Notes: a model not told the origin generated them from the sequence alone. Shown: positions 10,714-22,311, counted from the first letter of the stretch. The stretch: 28,897 nucleotides of DNA from Rhizophagus sp. LPA8_4_AMF (GCA_021464525.1 JADRCO010000649.1:1-28897), one strand, 5' to 3'. Numbers and translations: made by a program.

Positions 10714-11340
10714 AATTAGTCATGCTTTAACGTAACACAACTTTATGACAATATTATGTTGTAAAGTTATTTGACTTTACAAAAATAAAATATGATTATT
10801 TCTTTTATTCGCTATTAGAAAATCAAAATGATTATTTGTTAAATGATGCATTGTGATTTTTAGAAAAATTAAAAGCAATTATAACGAAATTAAACGGATT
10901 TAAATTATCAGATAAGCAAAAATATAATTCAACTAATAATGATACATTTTCAAATGTTGACAATTCATTGCATAAGGAACTACTTCAAGTTATTTTAAAT
11001 TTAATAATATGTATACAGTATATATAGAACGAAAATATTCCATCTGAAAAAAATCATGACAAATTATATTTTCAAAATATCTCATAAAGGAAAAGATTAA
11101 ACATATAATAAATTTACAATTGCCTATTCATTTATAAAAATAATTCATATTATAATTTTTACTTGGATATTTCTTTTTTAAAGATTGAAGCAAAAGGCAT
11201 TTGATTTCACAATCTTGAGTTTTCTGTAAAAGATATTAATAGGAAAAAAGTGATTGAATCTATCAACAGGCGGCAATTTTAATCTTGTCAGCATGAAAAT
11301 GGAGGTGTTAATAAAAAAGTATAATAAAGCTTATTTATCA
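10714..11340 (+). pseudogene. Decayed kinase-Sel1 relic, opposite in orientation to the array
   Basis: Pieces of the kinase-Sel1 gene plan survive in order on the plus strand. After an AATTAG acceptor (10714-10719), 10720-10785 resembles exon 2; for example TTTATGACAATATTATG matches the F-H-D-N-I-I segment. After CTATTAG, from about 10827, ENQNDYLL matches the start of exon 3. It then jumps directly to LEKLKAIITK (about 10860), the end of the kinase domain in exon 5, so most of exons 3-4 is deleted. Next come NNDTFSNVDNSLHKEL (linker; intact copies have NIDTxSNIDNSLHGEM), then stops. At 11247-11340, KKVIE, YQQAA, ENGGVNK and YNKAY in shifting frames are the remains of Sel1 units. It is not functional. 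Calling it a member of this family is inference from this ordered set of matches. Confidence 0.7.
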
Positions 11341-12179
11341 AAAATAGGATAATGTTGAATCAGTTTTATATATGAAGATTGAACTTTAAGGCATAATATG
11401 AAAAAATAGTAAATATATTAACAATTTATCTTTATTCAGCCAAACTTTTAATAGAATTTTATTTGTTGATGACGCTAAAAACACTAATGTCTACATAGCA
11501 TGTGTTTTTGAACGTTCAAAATTATAAATAACATATTACTGAATACTTTGTTCCATATAAGTGTTTCACTCCATTCAACTTTGATGCTGGTATTTATTCA
11601 TTTCAAATGTCTCGAAATTATTTACATTGAAATGCAACATATAAGTTCGATTAAGTCCTCTTTTCGGTAAATTTCATTTTTGGATGAAAATTTAGGATAT
11701 GAATCAAACTTTCATCTTAAAAATTCCTTCATTAATCTACGCTACATAGAACATCCTTGTTCTTTACTAAATCTTAACATCTTATTTACAAATTGATGAA
11801 CACATTATTTAATATTTTCTTAATATATTGAAAAGATTTTTAAAAACCTCAAAACATCAGAATTAACAAATCTTTATAATAATGATAATAATGACGTAAA
11901 AATTTTCTGTAAAATCACAGAACTCACTTATTTTATGGTAAATATCACGTGATTGTTAATCAAACTATAGATCCCGTGTCACCACCTTACGTATTTCAAC
12001 CATTTGATTGATCACAGTTTATGTCTATATATTAAAAATAAAAATAAAAAATAAAAAGTATTTCAACCATTTTGAAAACAGCAATAATGACTGAAAATTT
12101 TGAAATTATAATGTAGCAATGTTGTGATTTGGAAATTTTTTATTATCTAAAAATATTTTGTAAATAGATGTTCACGTAA
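11341..12179. other. Intergenic, no feature recognised
   Basis: No coding pattern or recognisable repeat beyond A+T-rich low complexity, such as the AAAAATA repeats near 12035-12058. Confidence 0.4.
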
Positions 12180-12587
12180 TAATATAAACATAATTTGACC
12201 AGTATTAAAATTACCAAATTTGATGAGTTTAATATTAGGCGGTCAATAAGAGCAAAAAATATTTTAATTTTACGAATTTATTATAAAGAACAGCAATAAA
12301 GAAACATGCGCGCAACAATGTTTATTTTAATTAAGTTCTCATCACCTGTGTTGCATAAATAAATCGCCATTATAACAATGGAATTAAATTTAGGAGTGAT
12401 AAATAATTGTAGAAATAATGTTTTTATTAAAAGTATCACGAATCTAATAAGTAAAAACAGTTACAATTGCTAATATAATTCACCTTTTTCCCCTTTTAGG
12501 CACAGTATAAATAAAATACTATTAATAAAAAATATTTTACATGTACTTTATATTTCGAATAAAAAAAAGCTTAATTATTTATATGAT
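12180..12587 (-). repeat. Shared 3' flank of array copy A
   Basis: Sequence downstream of the copy A stop codon is shared with the other copies. Landmarks in plus-strand orientation are AATTGTAGAAATAATG, CACGAATCTAATAAG, TTTTAGGCACAGTATAAATA and AAAAAAAAGCTT. Homology with the copy C flank extends left to about 12180, including AATTTTACGAATTTA. It marks the end of the duplicated unit and presumably contains the 3' UTR. Confidence 0.7.
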
Positions 12588-15098
12588 CTATTTTCTTAAT
12601 TTTTCTAATTTAATTTGAGCGCATTGAAATCCTTGTTTAGCAGATTTCTCATACCAATAAATCGCTTGATTTATATCTTTTTCATTTCCCCTTCCGTATT
12701 CATACATAAGAGCAAGATTATGTTGAGCAAACCTATCTCCCGCATTTGCCGCCTTGTAATATAATTCAAAAGCTTTGTCATAATCTTTTTCAACACTTGC
12801 TCCACTATAATACATATTGCCAAGATTATTTTGAGCTAAACTATTTCCTAAATTTGCTGCTTTGTAATATAATTCAAAAGCTTTACCATAATCTTTTTCA
12901 ATACCTCCTCCATTATAATACATATTGCCAAGATTAATTTGAGCATTACTATTTCCTAAATTTGCTGCCTTGTGATATAATTCAAAGGCTTTATCATAAT
13001 CTTTATCAATCCCTTCTCCATTTTCATACATAACGGCAAGATTATATTGAGCCACACCATTTCCTAAATTCGTTGCTTGCTGATAAAATTCAACTGCTTT
13101 TTGCTTATCAACTATAGTTCCAATACCATTATAATAGAAATAACCAATCTTTGATAATCCTGAAGCATAACCCATATTGGCTATTTTTTCCGTAATATTT
13201 AAAAGCTAATTTTTCATCTTTTTCAGTTCCACGGCCAGTTTCATAACATAATCCAACATAAAATTGTGCTAATGCATGACTTTGTTCTGATGCATTATTA
13301 AATAAATCAAATGCTTTCTTATCATCTTCGACTGTTTCAATCCCTAAATAATTAAAATATCCAAGCAAGAATATAGAATCTAAATTATTTTTATTACTAG
13401 TTAATACTAGCAATAAATAGTAAATTTCTTGTGAATTTATATTATTATCAAAATAATCAAGAATGACTATATTATTTTTGATAAGTGTTGATTCTTTTCC
13501 TTCATTAATTATTTTGAAAATGTAATTTACTGTATCATTAACTATTCTATTAAAATTTTTTTCATTTTCTTTTGTTAATGATGTAGGTACTATTTCTCTT
13601 ATGTTCATTTTATCAAAATTTTGTATAATTTGAGACATTTCCCCATGTAATGAATTATCAATATTTGATAAAGTATCAATATTAGTTGGATTAAAATTTA
13701 GTTCCCTCTGTTGATGTTGAATGAAAACTTAATTTGGTTTGATAATTTTCTATTATAGTGTTTGTTTTTGTCATAATTGTCTTTAATTCTTCTATTACTT
13801 GATTTATGGATGGGCGTTTATCTGGTTCGCCATTCCAACATTCTAAAAAAAAAAAATAGTACATTGTAATTATGAAAGTTTGTTGAAAATTTTATTTTCT
13901 AAATAAATAGTATATCAACATGCTAATTACTGGAAAAGATCATACATTCAGTGGGAGATAGATACATGGGATCAGTTTTTCTTTAATTACATACCAGTAT
14001 AAATTTCAACATAATCTTTAGGTGTATCGGGAACGGGTTCTTCTCTAAGACCCTGTAAAATTTCTAAATCCAAATCAATATTATCATATCGTTCGTCTTC
14101 AGAATAAAAGGGAGGTTGACCACTAGATATCTCCCAGAATAATACACCAACACTGTAGATATCACTTTTTTCATTTAGCGAAAGTACTTGTGTTGAGTTT
14201 TTATTTTCTCTTTGTCCATTAAATCCTTGTGGATCAACGTAAGGAATTATTCCATAAAGTCTTGATTGTGTGTTGGATGATGATCCAATTCTCTTTGACA
14301 ACCCAAAGTCAGATAACTTGATAATATTTTGATGAACCAATACATTACCCGAGTGCTATAAATACGATATGATATTAATAAATATAGAAAAAAATTTACA
14401 ATAATACCTTTATAATTACTAATGTACTATATTACCAAATCACGATGCACTATTCCTTCATTATGTAAACATGACACGGCACAGGCTAATTGGTATGCAA
14501 AGTTATATTTATCGTTCCATGTAAGACTATTGAAGTTTTCCTTTAAATAATCTCTAAGAGGACCAGAATCAGCATACTCCACCACTAGCAAATAATTATT
14601 TGATTGAGAATTTTGGTTTTCTATTATAAATAATAAATAAAGAAACAATCATTTTTTATTAAATTATAATTTATAAATCACATATTAAACATTTAGAATA
14701 TTAAATTTACTATACCTGGGTCAAATTTTGTAATTCCATAGAATTTAATAATGTTATTATGAAATTGTATGTCACGTTGAAGTTTAAGCTAGAATATCAA
14801 TATTATAAATGTAAGCAAATTTTATATTATGAATATTAAAATGTTATATTATGATCATCTCATAATTTATACCTCATGAACGATTTCTTTTGCAGTAACA
14901 TCATCAAAATTAAAAAAAAGATTTCAACGCAAAATATTGTGAATTTTTTCAACTCGCACGATAAACTTTTCCGAATTCTCCAGTTCCAACTTTTTGAATA
15001 TTACTAAAATCTTTTTGTTCGTAAATTCTATAATATTCTCTAGAAGTAGCTTCTTCAATCAATTTCACCCATTTATTTGTATTTTTCGTGGTTTTCAT
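12588..15098 (-). pseudogene. Array copy A: TKL kinase-Sel1 gene with four lesions
   Basis: It has the same five-exon layout as copies B-D: 14873-15098, 14716-14788, 14436-14620, 13995-14355, 12588-13842. Splice sites are intact, and it encodes GTGEFGKV, HRDL-HSGN, DFG, ECWNGEPDKRP, the linker and seven Sel1 units. Four changes against B-D break it. There is an extra A in the A-run at about 14912-14919 of exon 1. TGG becomes TGA at about 14950, a stop inside the glycine-loop strand. There is an extra C at 13704-13706, giving a stop soon after in the linker, and an extra C at 13190-13191 in the third Sel1 unit. The three insertions lie in homopolymers, so base-calling error is possible for those, but the nonsense change is a substitution. 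Most likely a recent pseudogene. If the lesions were errors, it would encode an ordinary family member. Confidence 0.8.
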
Positions 15099-15164
15099 TT
15101 TGATAATATTAGTAACCGTAAGTAAAAAAATAACGAAAATTATTCTATTTGTGGACTTAAATAG

Positions 15165-15227
15165 TTGGTAATGTTACACAATAGTAGCACAATCAAAGCC
15201 ACCGTGTGTAACATGAGTCGTAATTCC
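15165..15227 (-). promoter_or_regulatory. Conserved promoter block of copy A
   Basis: About 65-130 bp upstream of the start codon. In plus-strand orientation it reads TTGGTAATGTTACACA and later ends GTCGTAATTCC. The same ordered words occur upstream of B, C and D. This copy is the most diverged, lacking the ACAAACAAAC and TATATATAAA words. Confidence 0.5.
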
Positions 15228-15611
15228 ATTTTTGAAGATGCGCATTTTCGAAAAAATAGAACATGATATTTAATTTTTAGTTGCTATCATGATTATTGAT
15301 AATACAAGTCAAATATTTAAATTGCGAATTTATAAATCAATTATAATATTTCACGAAGGCTTTGACTGAAAAATTGTTTTATCCAGCTAAATTTATTAAT
15401 ATTATATATATCAAAGATTAGAAAATTACCTTTAAAAAAAAAAAAATTTAATATTTTAAATTTTGAACCTAAAATTGCAAAGTCGATATAATTAAATTGT
15501 TTATTGATAATATAATCGTGAGTAGAAACTAAAAGTGATCCATAATTTTGAATTACTATTTGCCCTTCATGCAACTTTATTCGATTAATTTCATATAAAG
15601 ACTATCTATTT
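15228..15611. other. Spacer between units A and B
   Basis: A+T-rich. An open frame of 77 codons on the minus strand (15341-15574) resembles nothing and has no homologous counterpart beside the other copies, so it is not called. Confidence 0.4.
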
Positions 15612-15943
15612 ACAGCGTAGCAATGTTTAATTTATTTAAGTTCTCACCATAGATAAATTAGCATTATATCAGTCAAATTTAAGGAACAGTAAACAATTGT
15701 AGAAATAATGTATCCCGAATAAAATAAGTGAAAATAATACTGGGTTACAATTACTCTGTTTCCTTCAGTTCTTCCTTCTCTACAATACGAGATCAAATCA
15801 AACTACTCTCGGCTACCATCCAAGCGAAATATGATTGTCCAAATCGTTTAATTAAACTGGAGAAGAACCTGAAATAACGATGTTAATTAATATATCATCT
15901 TTAGGCACAGCAGTATAAATAAAATTTTGTACTTTATATTTAT
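15612..15943 (-). repeat. Shared 3' flank of array copy B, with a B-only insertion
   Basis: It carries the same landmarks as the other copies (GTAGCAATGTTTA, TCAAATTTAAGGA, AATTGTAGAAATAATG, TTAGGCACAGCAGTATAAAT). Between ACTCTGTTTC and TTAATATATC, about 120 bp (15763-15884) has no counterpart in A, C, D or E. Confidence 0.65.
15763..15884 (+). other. B-specific inserted segment, about 120 bp, of unknown origin
   Basis: Visibly richer in G+C than its surroundings. The plus strand has an open frame ending in TAA that contains RDQIKLLSATIQAKYD and KLEKNLK, a lysine- and leucine-rich helix-like tail. It could be the last exon of an unrelated gene moved here by recombination, or chance. No splice partner or start is visible. 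Confidence 0.35.
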
Positions 15944-18309
15944 TTATTCATCAGATAAAAAAAAGCTTGTTTCTCTTAATATGATTGATTTTCTTAATTT
16001 TTCTAATTTATTTTGAGCACGTTGAAATCCTTGTTTAGCAGATTTTTCGTACCAATAGATTGCTTGATTTATATCCTTTTCAATTACCCATCCGTATTCA
16101 TAAATAAGAGCAAGATTATGTTGAGCATACATTTCTCCCACATTTGCTGCCTTATAATATAATTCAAAAGCTTTGTCATAATTTTTTTCAACACCTTCTC
16201 CATTATAATACAGATTGCCAAGATTATTTTGAGCCCCACTATTCCCTGAGTTTGCTAACTTGTGATATAAGTCAAAAGCCTTACTATAATCTTTATCAAC
16301 ACCATCTCCATTATAATACTTATTAGCAAGATTATATTGAGCTATATTATTTCCTAAATTCGCTGCTTGTTGATAAAATTCAACTGCTTTTTGTTTATCA
16401 ACTATAGTTCCAATACCATTATGATAGAAATAACCAATCTTTAATAATCCTGATGCATACCCCAACTTGGCTATTTTTTCGTAATATTTAAAAGCTAATT
16501 TTTCAACTTTTACAGTTCCACGACCAGTTTCATAACATAATCCAACATGAAATTGTGCTAATGCATGACTTTGTTCTGATGCATTATTAAATAAATCAAA
16601 TGCTTTCTTATCATCTTCGACTGTTTCAATCCCTAAATAATTAAAATATCCAAGTAAGAATATAGAATCTAAATTATTTTGGTTATTTAATAGTAAATAG
16701 TAAATTTCTTGTGAATTTATATTATTATCAAAATAATCAAGAATGTCTTTATTATTTTTGATAAGTGTTGATTCTTTTCCTTTATTAATTATTTTGAAAA
16801 TGTAATTTACTGTATCATTAACTATTCTATTAAAATTTTTTTCATTTTCTTTTGTTAATGATGTAGGTACTATTTCTCTTATGTTCATTTTATCAAAATT
16901 TTGTATAATTTGAGACATTTCCACATGTAATGAATTATCAATATTCGATAAAGTATCAATATTAGTTGGATTAAAATTTAGTTCCTCTGTTGATGTTGAA
17001 TGAAGAATTAATTTTGTTTGGTAATTTTCTGTTATTGTGTTTGTTTTTGTCATACCAATTGCTAATCTTTCTATTACTTGATTTATGGTTGGACGTTTAT
17101 CTGGTTCGCCATTCCAACATTCTAAAATAACATATTGGTATATTGTAAATAATGAGAGTTTGTTGAAAAATTTATTTCAAAACAATAAATAAAATATATT
17201 ACATACCAGTATAAATTTCAACATAATTTTCAGGTGTATCGGTAACGGGTTCTTCTCTAAGACCCTGTGAAATTTCTAAAGCCAAAACGATATCATGTTG
17301 TTTACCTTTAGAATAAAAAGGAGGTTGACCACTAGATATCTCCCAGAATAATACACCAAGACTATAGATGTCACTTTTTTCATTTAATGAAAGTATTTGT
17401 GTTGAGTTTTTATTTTTTCCATTAAATCCTTGTGGATCAACGTAAGGAACTATTCCAAAAAGTTTTGATTGTGTGTTAGATGATGATTCAATTCTCTTCG
17501 ACAATCCAAAGTCAGATAACTTGATAATGTTTCGATTGACAAATACATTACCGGAGTGCTGTAAGCACGTTATAATGTTAAAAATGTGATAAAAATTCAC
17601 AATAATATTCTTATAACTTATAAAGTAAATTACCAAATCACGATGTACTATTCCTTCATTATGTAAACATGACACGGCACAGGCTAATTGGTATGCAAAG
17701 TTGTACTTATCGTCCCATGTAAGATTATTGAAGTTTTCCTTTAAATAATTTTTAAGAGGACCAGAATCTGCATACTCCATCACTAGCAAATAATTATTTG
17801 ATTGAAAATTTTGGTTTTCTAATTATAAATAATAAAAATAAAAGAAATAATCATTTTTTATTAAAATATATTTTTATAAATCACATATTAAACATATAGA
17901 ATATTAAATTTACTATACCTGGGTCAAATTTTGCAATTCCATAGAATTTAATGATGTTATTATGAAATTGTATTTCATGGTGAAGCTTTAGCTAAAATAT
18001 CAATATTATAAATATAAACCTAAATGAGCAAATATATATTATGAATATTAAAATGTTATATTATGATTATTTCATAATTTATACCTCATGAACGATTTCT
18101 TTTGCAGTAATGTCATCAAAATTAAAAAAAGATTTCAACGCAAAATATTGTGAATTTTTCCAACTCGCACGATAAACTTTTCCGAATACTCCAGTTCCAA
18201 CTTTTTGAATATTACTAAAATGTTTTTGTTCATAAAGTTTATAATGCTCTCTAGAAACAGATTCTTCAATCCAATTTTTCCATTCATTTGTATTTTTTGT
18301 GTTTTTCAT
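15944..18309 (-). CDS. Array copy B: TKL protein kinase with C-terminal Sel1 repeats, 670 aa
   Basis: Predicted cytosolic kinase; no signal peptide or membrane segment. Exons: 18085-18309, 17919-17991, 17634-17818, 17207-17558, 15944-17121, all GT-AG and in frame. The start is the first ATG after an in-frame stop and matches C and D. The kinase domain (about 36-300) has GTGVFGKV (38-45), catalytic lysine in ALK (K59), likely helix-C Glu75, HRDLHSGN (158-165), DFG (177-179), PYVDPQ in place of APE, SDIYSLGVLFWE, and ECWNGEPDKRP. A conserved linker (about 301-428) leads to six Sel1 units of 36 aa (about 429-645, consensus AQYNLAxxYYNGxGVxKDYxKAFELYxKAANxGN) and half a unit. All catalytic residues are present. 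The stop used by copy A has become TCA here, adding 14 residues. The fusion is characteristic of Glomeromycota; targets are unknown. Confidence 0.9.
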
Positions 18310-18394
18310 TTTAGTACTATTGGTAATCGTTAATTATGAGAGAGAGACAATAATATTCTGGACTTTATTAAATATATGATATATATATAAATTC

Positions 18395-18450
18395 TTGGTA
18401 ATGTCGTACAAACAAACCAGCCATTGTGCATATCATATAATTCGTAAGTT
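18395..18450 (-). promoter_or_regulatory. Conserved promoter block of copy B
   Basis: Plus-strand reading: TTGGTAATGTCGTACAAACA, then CATTGTGCATATCATATAAT and TCGTAAG. A TATATATATAAA stretch sits just left (18380-18391), a TATA-like element about 75 bp upstream of the start codon. The ordered words recur in C and D. Confidence 0.55.
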
Positions 18451-18599
18451 TAATTTATAATTTTGCCAATATTTCCAATTTTAGCATAAATTATAAGTAT
18501 TGTTAAATGAACATTGTGTTTCTATGATTATGTAGTAGTACAAGTTAAATTTTAAATTATACACGTGATCGTCGCAGGGAATTTTTTTTATTTGTTAAT

Positions 18600-19103
18600 T
18601 AAAAACGTCAAGTTCAACGTGTAAACATAATTTGAACAACATTAAAAAGTATCAAACTAAATGATTTTAATCTTAGGTGGTAAATTAAAGCAAAAAATCT
18701 TTTAATTTTACGAATTTAACTATAAAGAAATCTCCAATCGATAAATTTAGATTATAATATTAACCTCACTTAATAATTTTTATAAATGATTTCATCAACA
18801 TTAAAGAAATATGCACGTAGTAATATTAATTTTTAATTAAGTTTTCACCACAAATAAATAGGCATTAGTAACAAAGAATCAAATTTAAGGAGCGATAAAC
18901 AATTGTAGATCACGAATCTAATAAGTAAAAATATTACTGGGTTACAACTAATTACTCTACTTAACAAATATAATTCATCATTTCACCTTTTAGGCACAAT
19001 ATAAATAAAATACTATCAATGTACTCTATATTTAAAATTTAATAATACATTCAAACAAAAAGCTCGATTATTTATATGATTCGTTTTAAGCATCCTGATC
19101 TTC
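18600..19103 (-). repeat. Shared 3' flank of array copy C
   Basis: Homologous to the copy A flank over its full length, from GTAAACATAATTTGAAC (about 18620) through AATTTTACGAATTTA, AAATTTAAGGAGCGATAAAC, CACGAATCTAATAAG, ACTGGGTTACAA and TTTTAGGCACAATATAAATA. It begins only about 150 bp from the copy B promoter block, so duplicated units are almost contiguous here. Confidence 0.7.
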
Positions 19104-21496
19104 TTATTTAGCAGATTTCTCGTGCCAATAAATTGCTTGATTCATATCTTTTTCGATTCCATATCCATTTTCATACATAAGGGCAAGATTATGTTGAGCA
19201 ACTCTATTTCCTGAATTTGCTGCCTCATAAAATAACTTAAAAGCTTTACCATGATCTTTCTTATCACCTTCTCCATTATAATACATATCGCCAAGATTAT
19301 TTTGAGCATTATTATTATCTGAATTCGCCGCTTGGTGATACAATTCCAATGCTTTTTCATAATCTACATCAACACCTTTCCCATTATAATACATAAGAGC
19401 AAGATTATATTGAGCATCACTATTCCCTAAAACTGCTATCTTGTGATATAATTCAAGAGCTTTACCGTAATCTTTATCAACACCATCTCCATTTTCATAA
19501 GAAATGGCAAGATTATATTGAGCTATATTATTTCCTAAATTCGCTGCTTGTTGATAAAATTCAACTGCTTTTTGCTTATCAACTATAGTTCCAGTTCCCG
19601 TATTATAACAATAGCCAATTTTTGAATATCCTGATACATAACCCATATTAGCTATTTTTTCGTAATATTTAAAAGCTAATTTTTCATCTTTTACAGTTCC
19701 ACGACCAGTTTCATAACATAATCCAACATAAAATTGTGCTAATGCATGACTTTGTTCTGATGCATTATTAAATAAATCAAATGCTTTCTTATCATCTTCG
19801 ACTGTTTCAATCCCTAAATAATTAAAATATCCAAGTAAGAATATAGAATCTAAATTATTTTGGTTATTTAATAGTAAATAGTAAATTTCTTGTGAATTTA
19901 TATTATTATCAAAATAATCAAGAATATCTTTATTATTTTTGATAAGCGTTGATTCTTTTCCTTCATTAATTATTTTGAAAATGTAATTTATTGTATCGTT
20001 AACTATTTTATTTAAATTTTTTTCAATTTCATTTGTTAATGATGTAGATACTATTTCTCTTGTATTCATTTTATCAAAATTTTGTATAATTTGAGACATC
20101 TCCCCATGTAATGAATTATCAATATTCGATAACGTATCAATATTAGTTGGATTAAAATTTTGTCCTTCTGTTGTTGTTGAATGAAGACTTAATTCTGTTT
20201 GATAATTTTCTGTTATTATGTTTGTTTTTGTCATAATTTCTTTTAATCTTTCAACTACTTGATTTATGTTTGGACGTTTATCTGGTTCGCAATTCCAACA
20301 TTCTGAAATAAAATATAATGGTATATTGTAAATAATGAGTTCGTTGAAATTTTTTTTTCAAATAAATAAATAAATAAATATATTACATACCAGTATAAAT
20401 TTCAACCAAATCTTCAGGTGTATTTGGAACGGGTTCTTCTCTAAGACCCTGTGAAATTTCTAAAGCCAAATCAATATCATATTGTTCGCCTTTAGAATAA
20501 AAGGGAGGCTGACCACTAGATATCTCCCAGAATAATACACCAATACTATAGATATCACTTTTTTCATTTAACGAATATACTTGCGATGAGTTTTTATTTC
20601 TATTTTGTCTATTAAATCTTTTTGGATCAACGTAAGGAATTATTCCAAAAAGTTTTGATTGTGTGTTAGATGATGATTCAATTCTCTTTGATAACCCAAA
20701 GTCAGATAACTTGATAATGTTTCGATGGACCATTACATTACCCGAATGCTGTAAGTACGTTATGATGTTAAAAATATGACAAAAAAGTTCACAATAATAC
20801 TCCTATAATTAATAAAGTAAGATTACCAAATCACGATGCATTATTCCTTCATTATGTAAACATGACACGGCACAGGCTAACTGGTATGCAAAGTTGTATT
20901 TATCGTTCCATGTAAGATTATTGAAGTTTGCCTTTAAATAATTTTTAAGAGGACCAGAATCAGCATACTCCATCACTAGCAAGTAATTATTTGATTTAGA
21001 ATTATGGTTTTCTAGTTATAAATAATAAAAAATAAAAGAAATAATCATTTTTTATTAAAATATATTTTTATAAATCACATATTAAACATATAGAATATTA
21101 AATTTACTATACCTGGGTCAAATTTTGCAATTCCATAGAATTTAATGATGTTATTATGAAATTGTATTTCATGGTGAAGCTTTAGCTAAAATATCAATAT
21201 TATAAATATAAACCTAAATGAGTAAATAAATATTATGAATATTAAAATTTTATAGTTTAATTTAATATTACCTCATGTACGATTTCTTTTGCAGTAACGT
21301 AATCTAAATTAAAAAAAGATTTCAGCACAAAATATCGTGAATTTTTCCAACTTGCACGATAAACTTTTCCGAATCCTCCGTTTCCAACTTTTTGAATATT
21401 ACTAAAATGTTTTTGCTCATAAAGTCTATAATATTCTCTAGAAATAGCTTCTTCAATCCAATTAATCCATTCGTTTGTATTTTTTGTGTTTTGCAT
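19104..21496 (-). CDS. Array copy C: TKL protein kinase with C-terminal Sel1 repeats, 679 aa
   Basis: Same architecture as copy B. Exons: 21272-21496, 21113-21185, 20827-21011, 20391-20748, 19104-20302, all in frame. Kinase motifs: GNGGFGKV, VLK with the catalytic lysine, HRDLHSGN, DFG, PYVDPK, SDIYSIGVLFWE, and ECWNCEPDKRP, whose extra Cys is unique to this copy. Seven Sel1 units follow, one more than in B, D and E; the additional unit is in the variable middle. The last unit ends EKSAK and a TAA follows, where D reads AAT CAA. C therefore lacks the final 12 or so residues seen in A, B and D. The domain is otherwise complete, so the truncation may be tolerated. Introns 1-2 and exon 2 are identical to copy B over 188 bp. 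Confidence 0.9.
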
Positions 21497-21577
21497 TTTA
21501 ATATTATTTGGTAATCGTAAAGTACGAGAATCAAGTGGAAAAAATAATTCTGTTTTGGAACTTAGATATATTAATCT

Positions 21578-21621
21578 TTGGTAATGTCATACAAACAAAC
21601 GTGCATATGATTCGTAATTCC
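21578..21621 (-). promoter_or_regulatory. Conserved promoter block of copy C
   Basis: Plus-strand reading: TTGGTAATGTCATACAAACA, then GTGCATATGATTCGTAATTC. It lies about 80-125 bp upstream of the start codon, preceded on the left by the TATA-like GATATATTAA. A short segment present in B and D between the two words is missing here. Confidence 0.55.
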
Positions 21622-21954
21622 GAAGGACTACGTAAGGTGATACAAATGTCCGGATGTATCGTCCGGCACGTGAGTCGTTACGATACAGTCCATTAGCACG
21701 AAAGTTTTGACCGACAAGTTATACATTTAAATTAGTAAAATGCCACAACTGTTGGTCACCGATTGTTATTTTCGACATTTTCCTTTATTTGTGTATATTC
21801 TTTATGATAGTAATTGAAACATGAACAATTCTTCATATAGTGTAATTATAGATATATGGTACTTATTCGAAATTTTTATTAATATAATATAGCTTTGTAA
21901 CTTAGCATCTTGGCCATTGAGCCAGTCAGTTAGCCACTAAGAAAATATTTTATG

Positions 21955-21987
<33 letters not shown>

Positions 21988-22311
21988 GAATGCGAAAAAC
22001 AGAACGTGAAAGAAATAGTAATAAACAAATTTATCAACTGATTTTAATTCTCACGAAAATGGATCAACAAAAAATGAAGAGCCAAGTTGCGAAGAATATA
22101 TCATGAATTCTAATAAATTATTATAATTTGAGTGTTTGGTTTATTAATTATAAATAAAAAATCAAAATGACACACGCATTTAGAATATAATCTTCAGTTT
22201 GTTGCAAGTTTAACGTTGTTGACCTTACCACTATAAAAAGAGTATGTAAAATTTACTGATAGCATTACATATATAATAATTCAAAATTATTCCATACTAG
22301 TTTAAATAGGG
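21622..22311. other. Spacer between units C and D
   Basis: No gene recognised. 21957-21985 is an uninterrupted run of 29 T. The remainder is A+T-rich with no homology to the other spacers that I can see. Confidence 0.45.
21957..21985. repeat. Poly-T tract (29 bases)
   Basis: An uninterrupted homopolymer. It could be a simple mononucleotide repeat or the poly(A) tail of an old minus-strand retroposed sequence; no target duplication was found to support the second option. Confidence 0.8.

Noticed and set aside
12746-12937. Plus-strand frame with repeated HNLFQHLLHYNTYCQD-like units (also 16144-16326)
   Set aside because: It is the antisense of the Sel1 repeats; the periodicity comes from the real minus-strand gene.
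17199-17789. Single 196-codon frame running through exons 3 and 4 of copy B
   Set aside because: The retained segment is an intron (17559-17633) that happens to lack stops; all other copies show the same GT-AG intron and splicing restores HRDL-HSGN.
19142-19360. Minus-strand frame of 72 codons overlapping copy C
   Set aside because: Out-of-frame shadow of the copy C Sel1 region.
21957-22311. Poly-T run as the tail of a retroposed gene
   Set aside because: No target duplication and no recognisable body sequence; a simple homopolymer is the safer reading.
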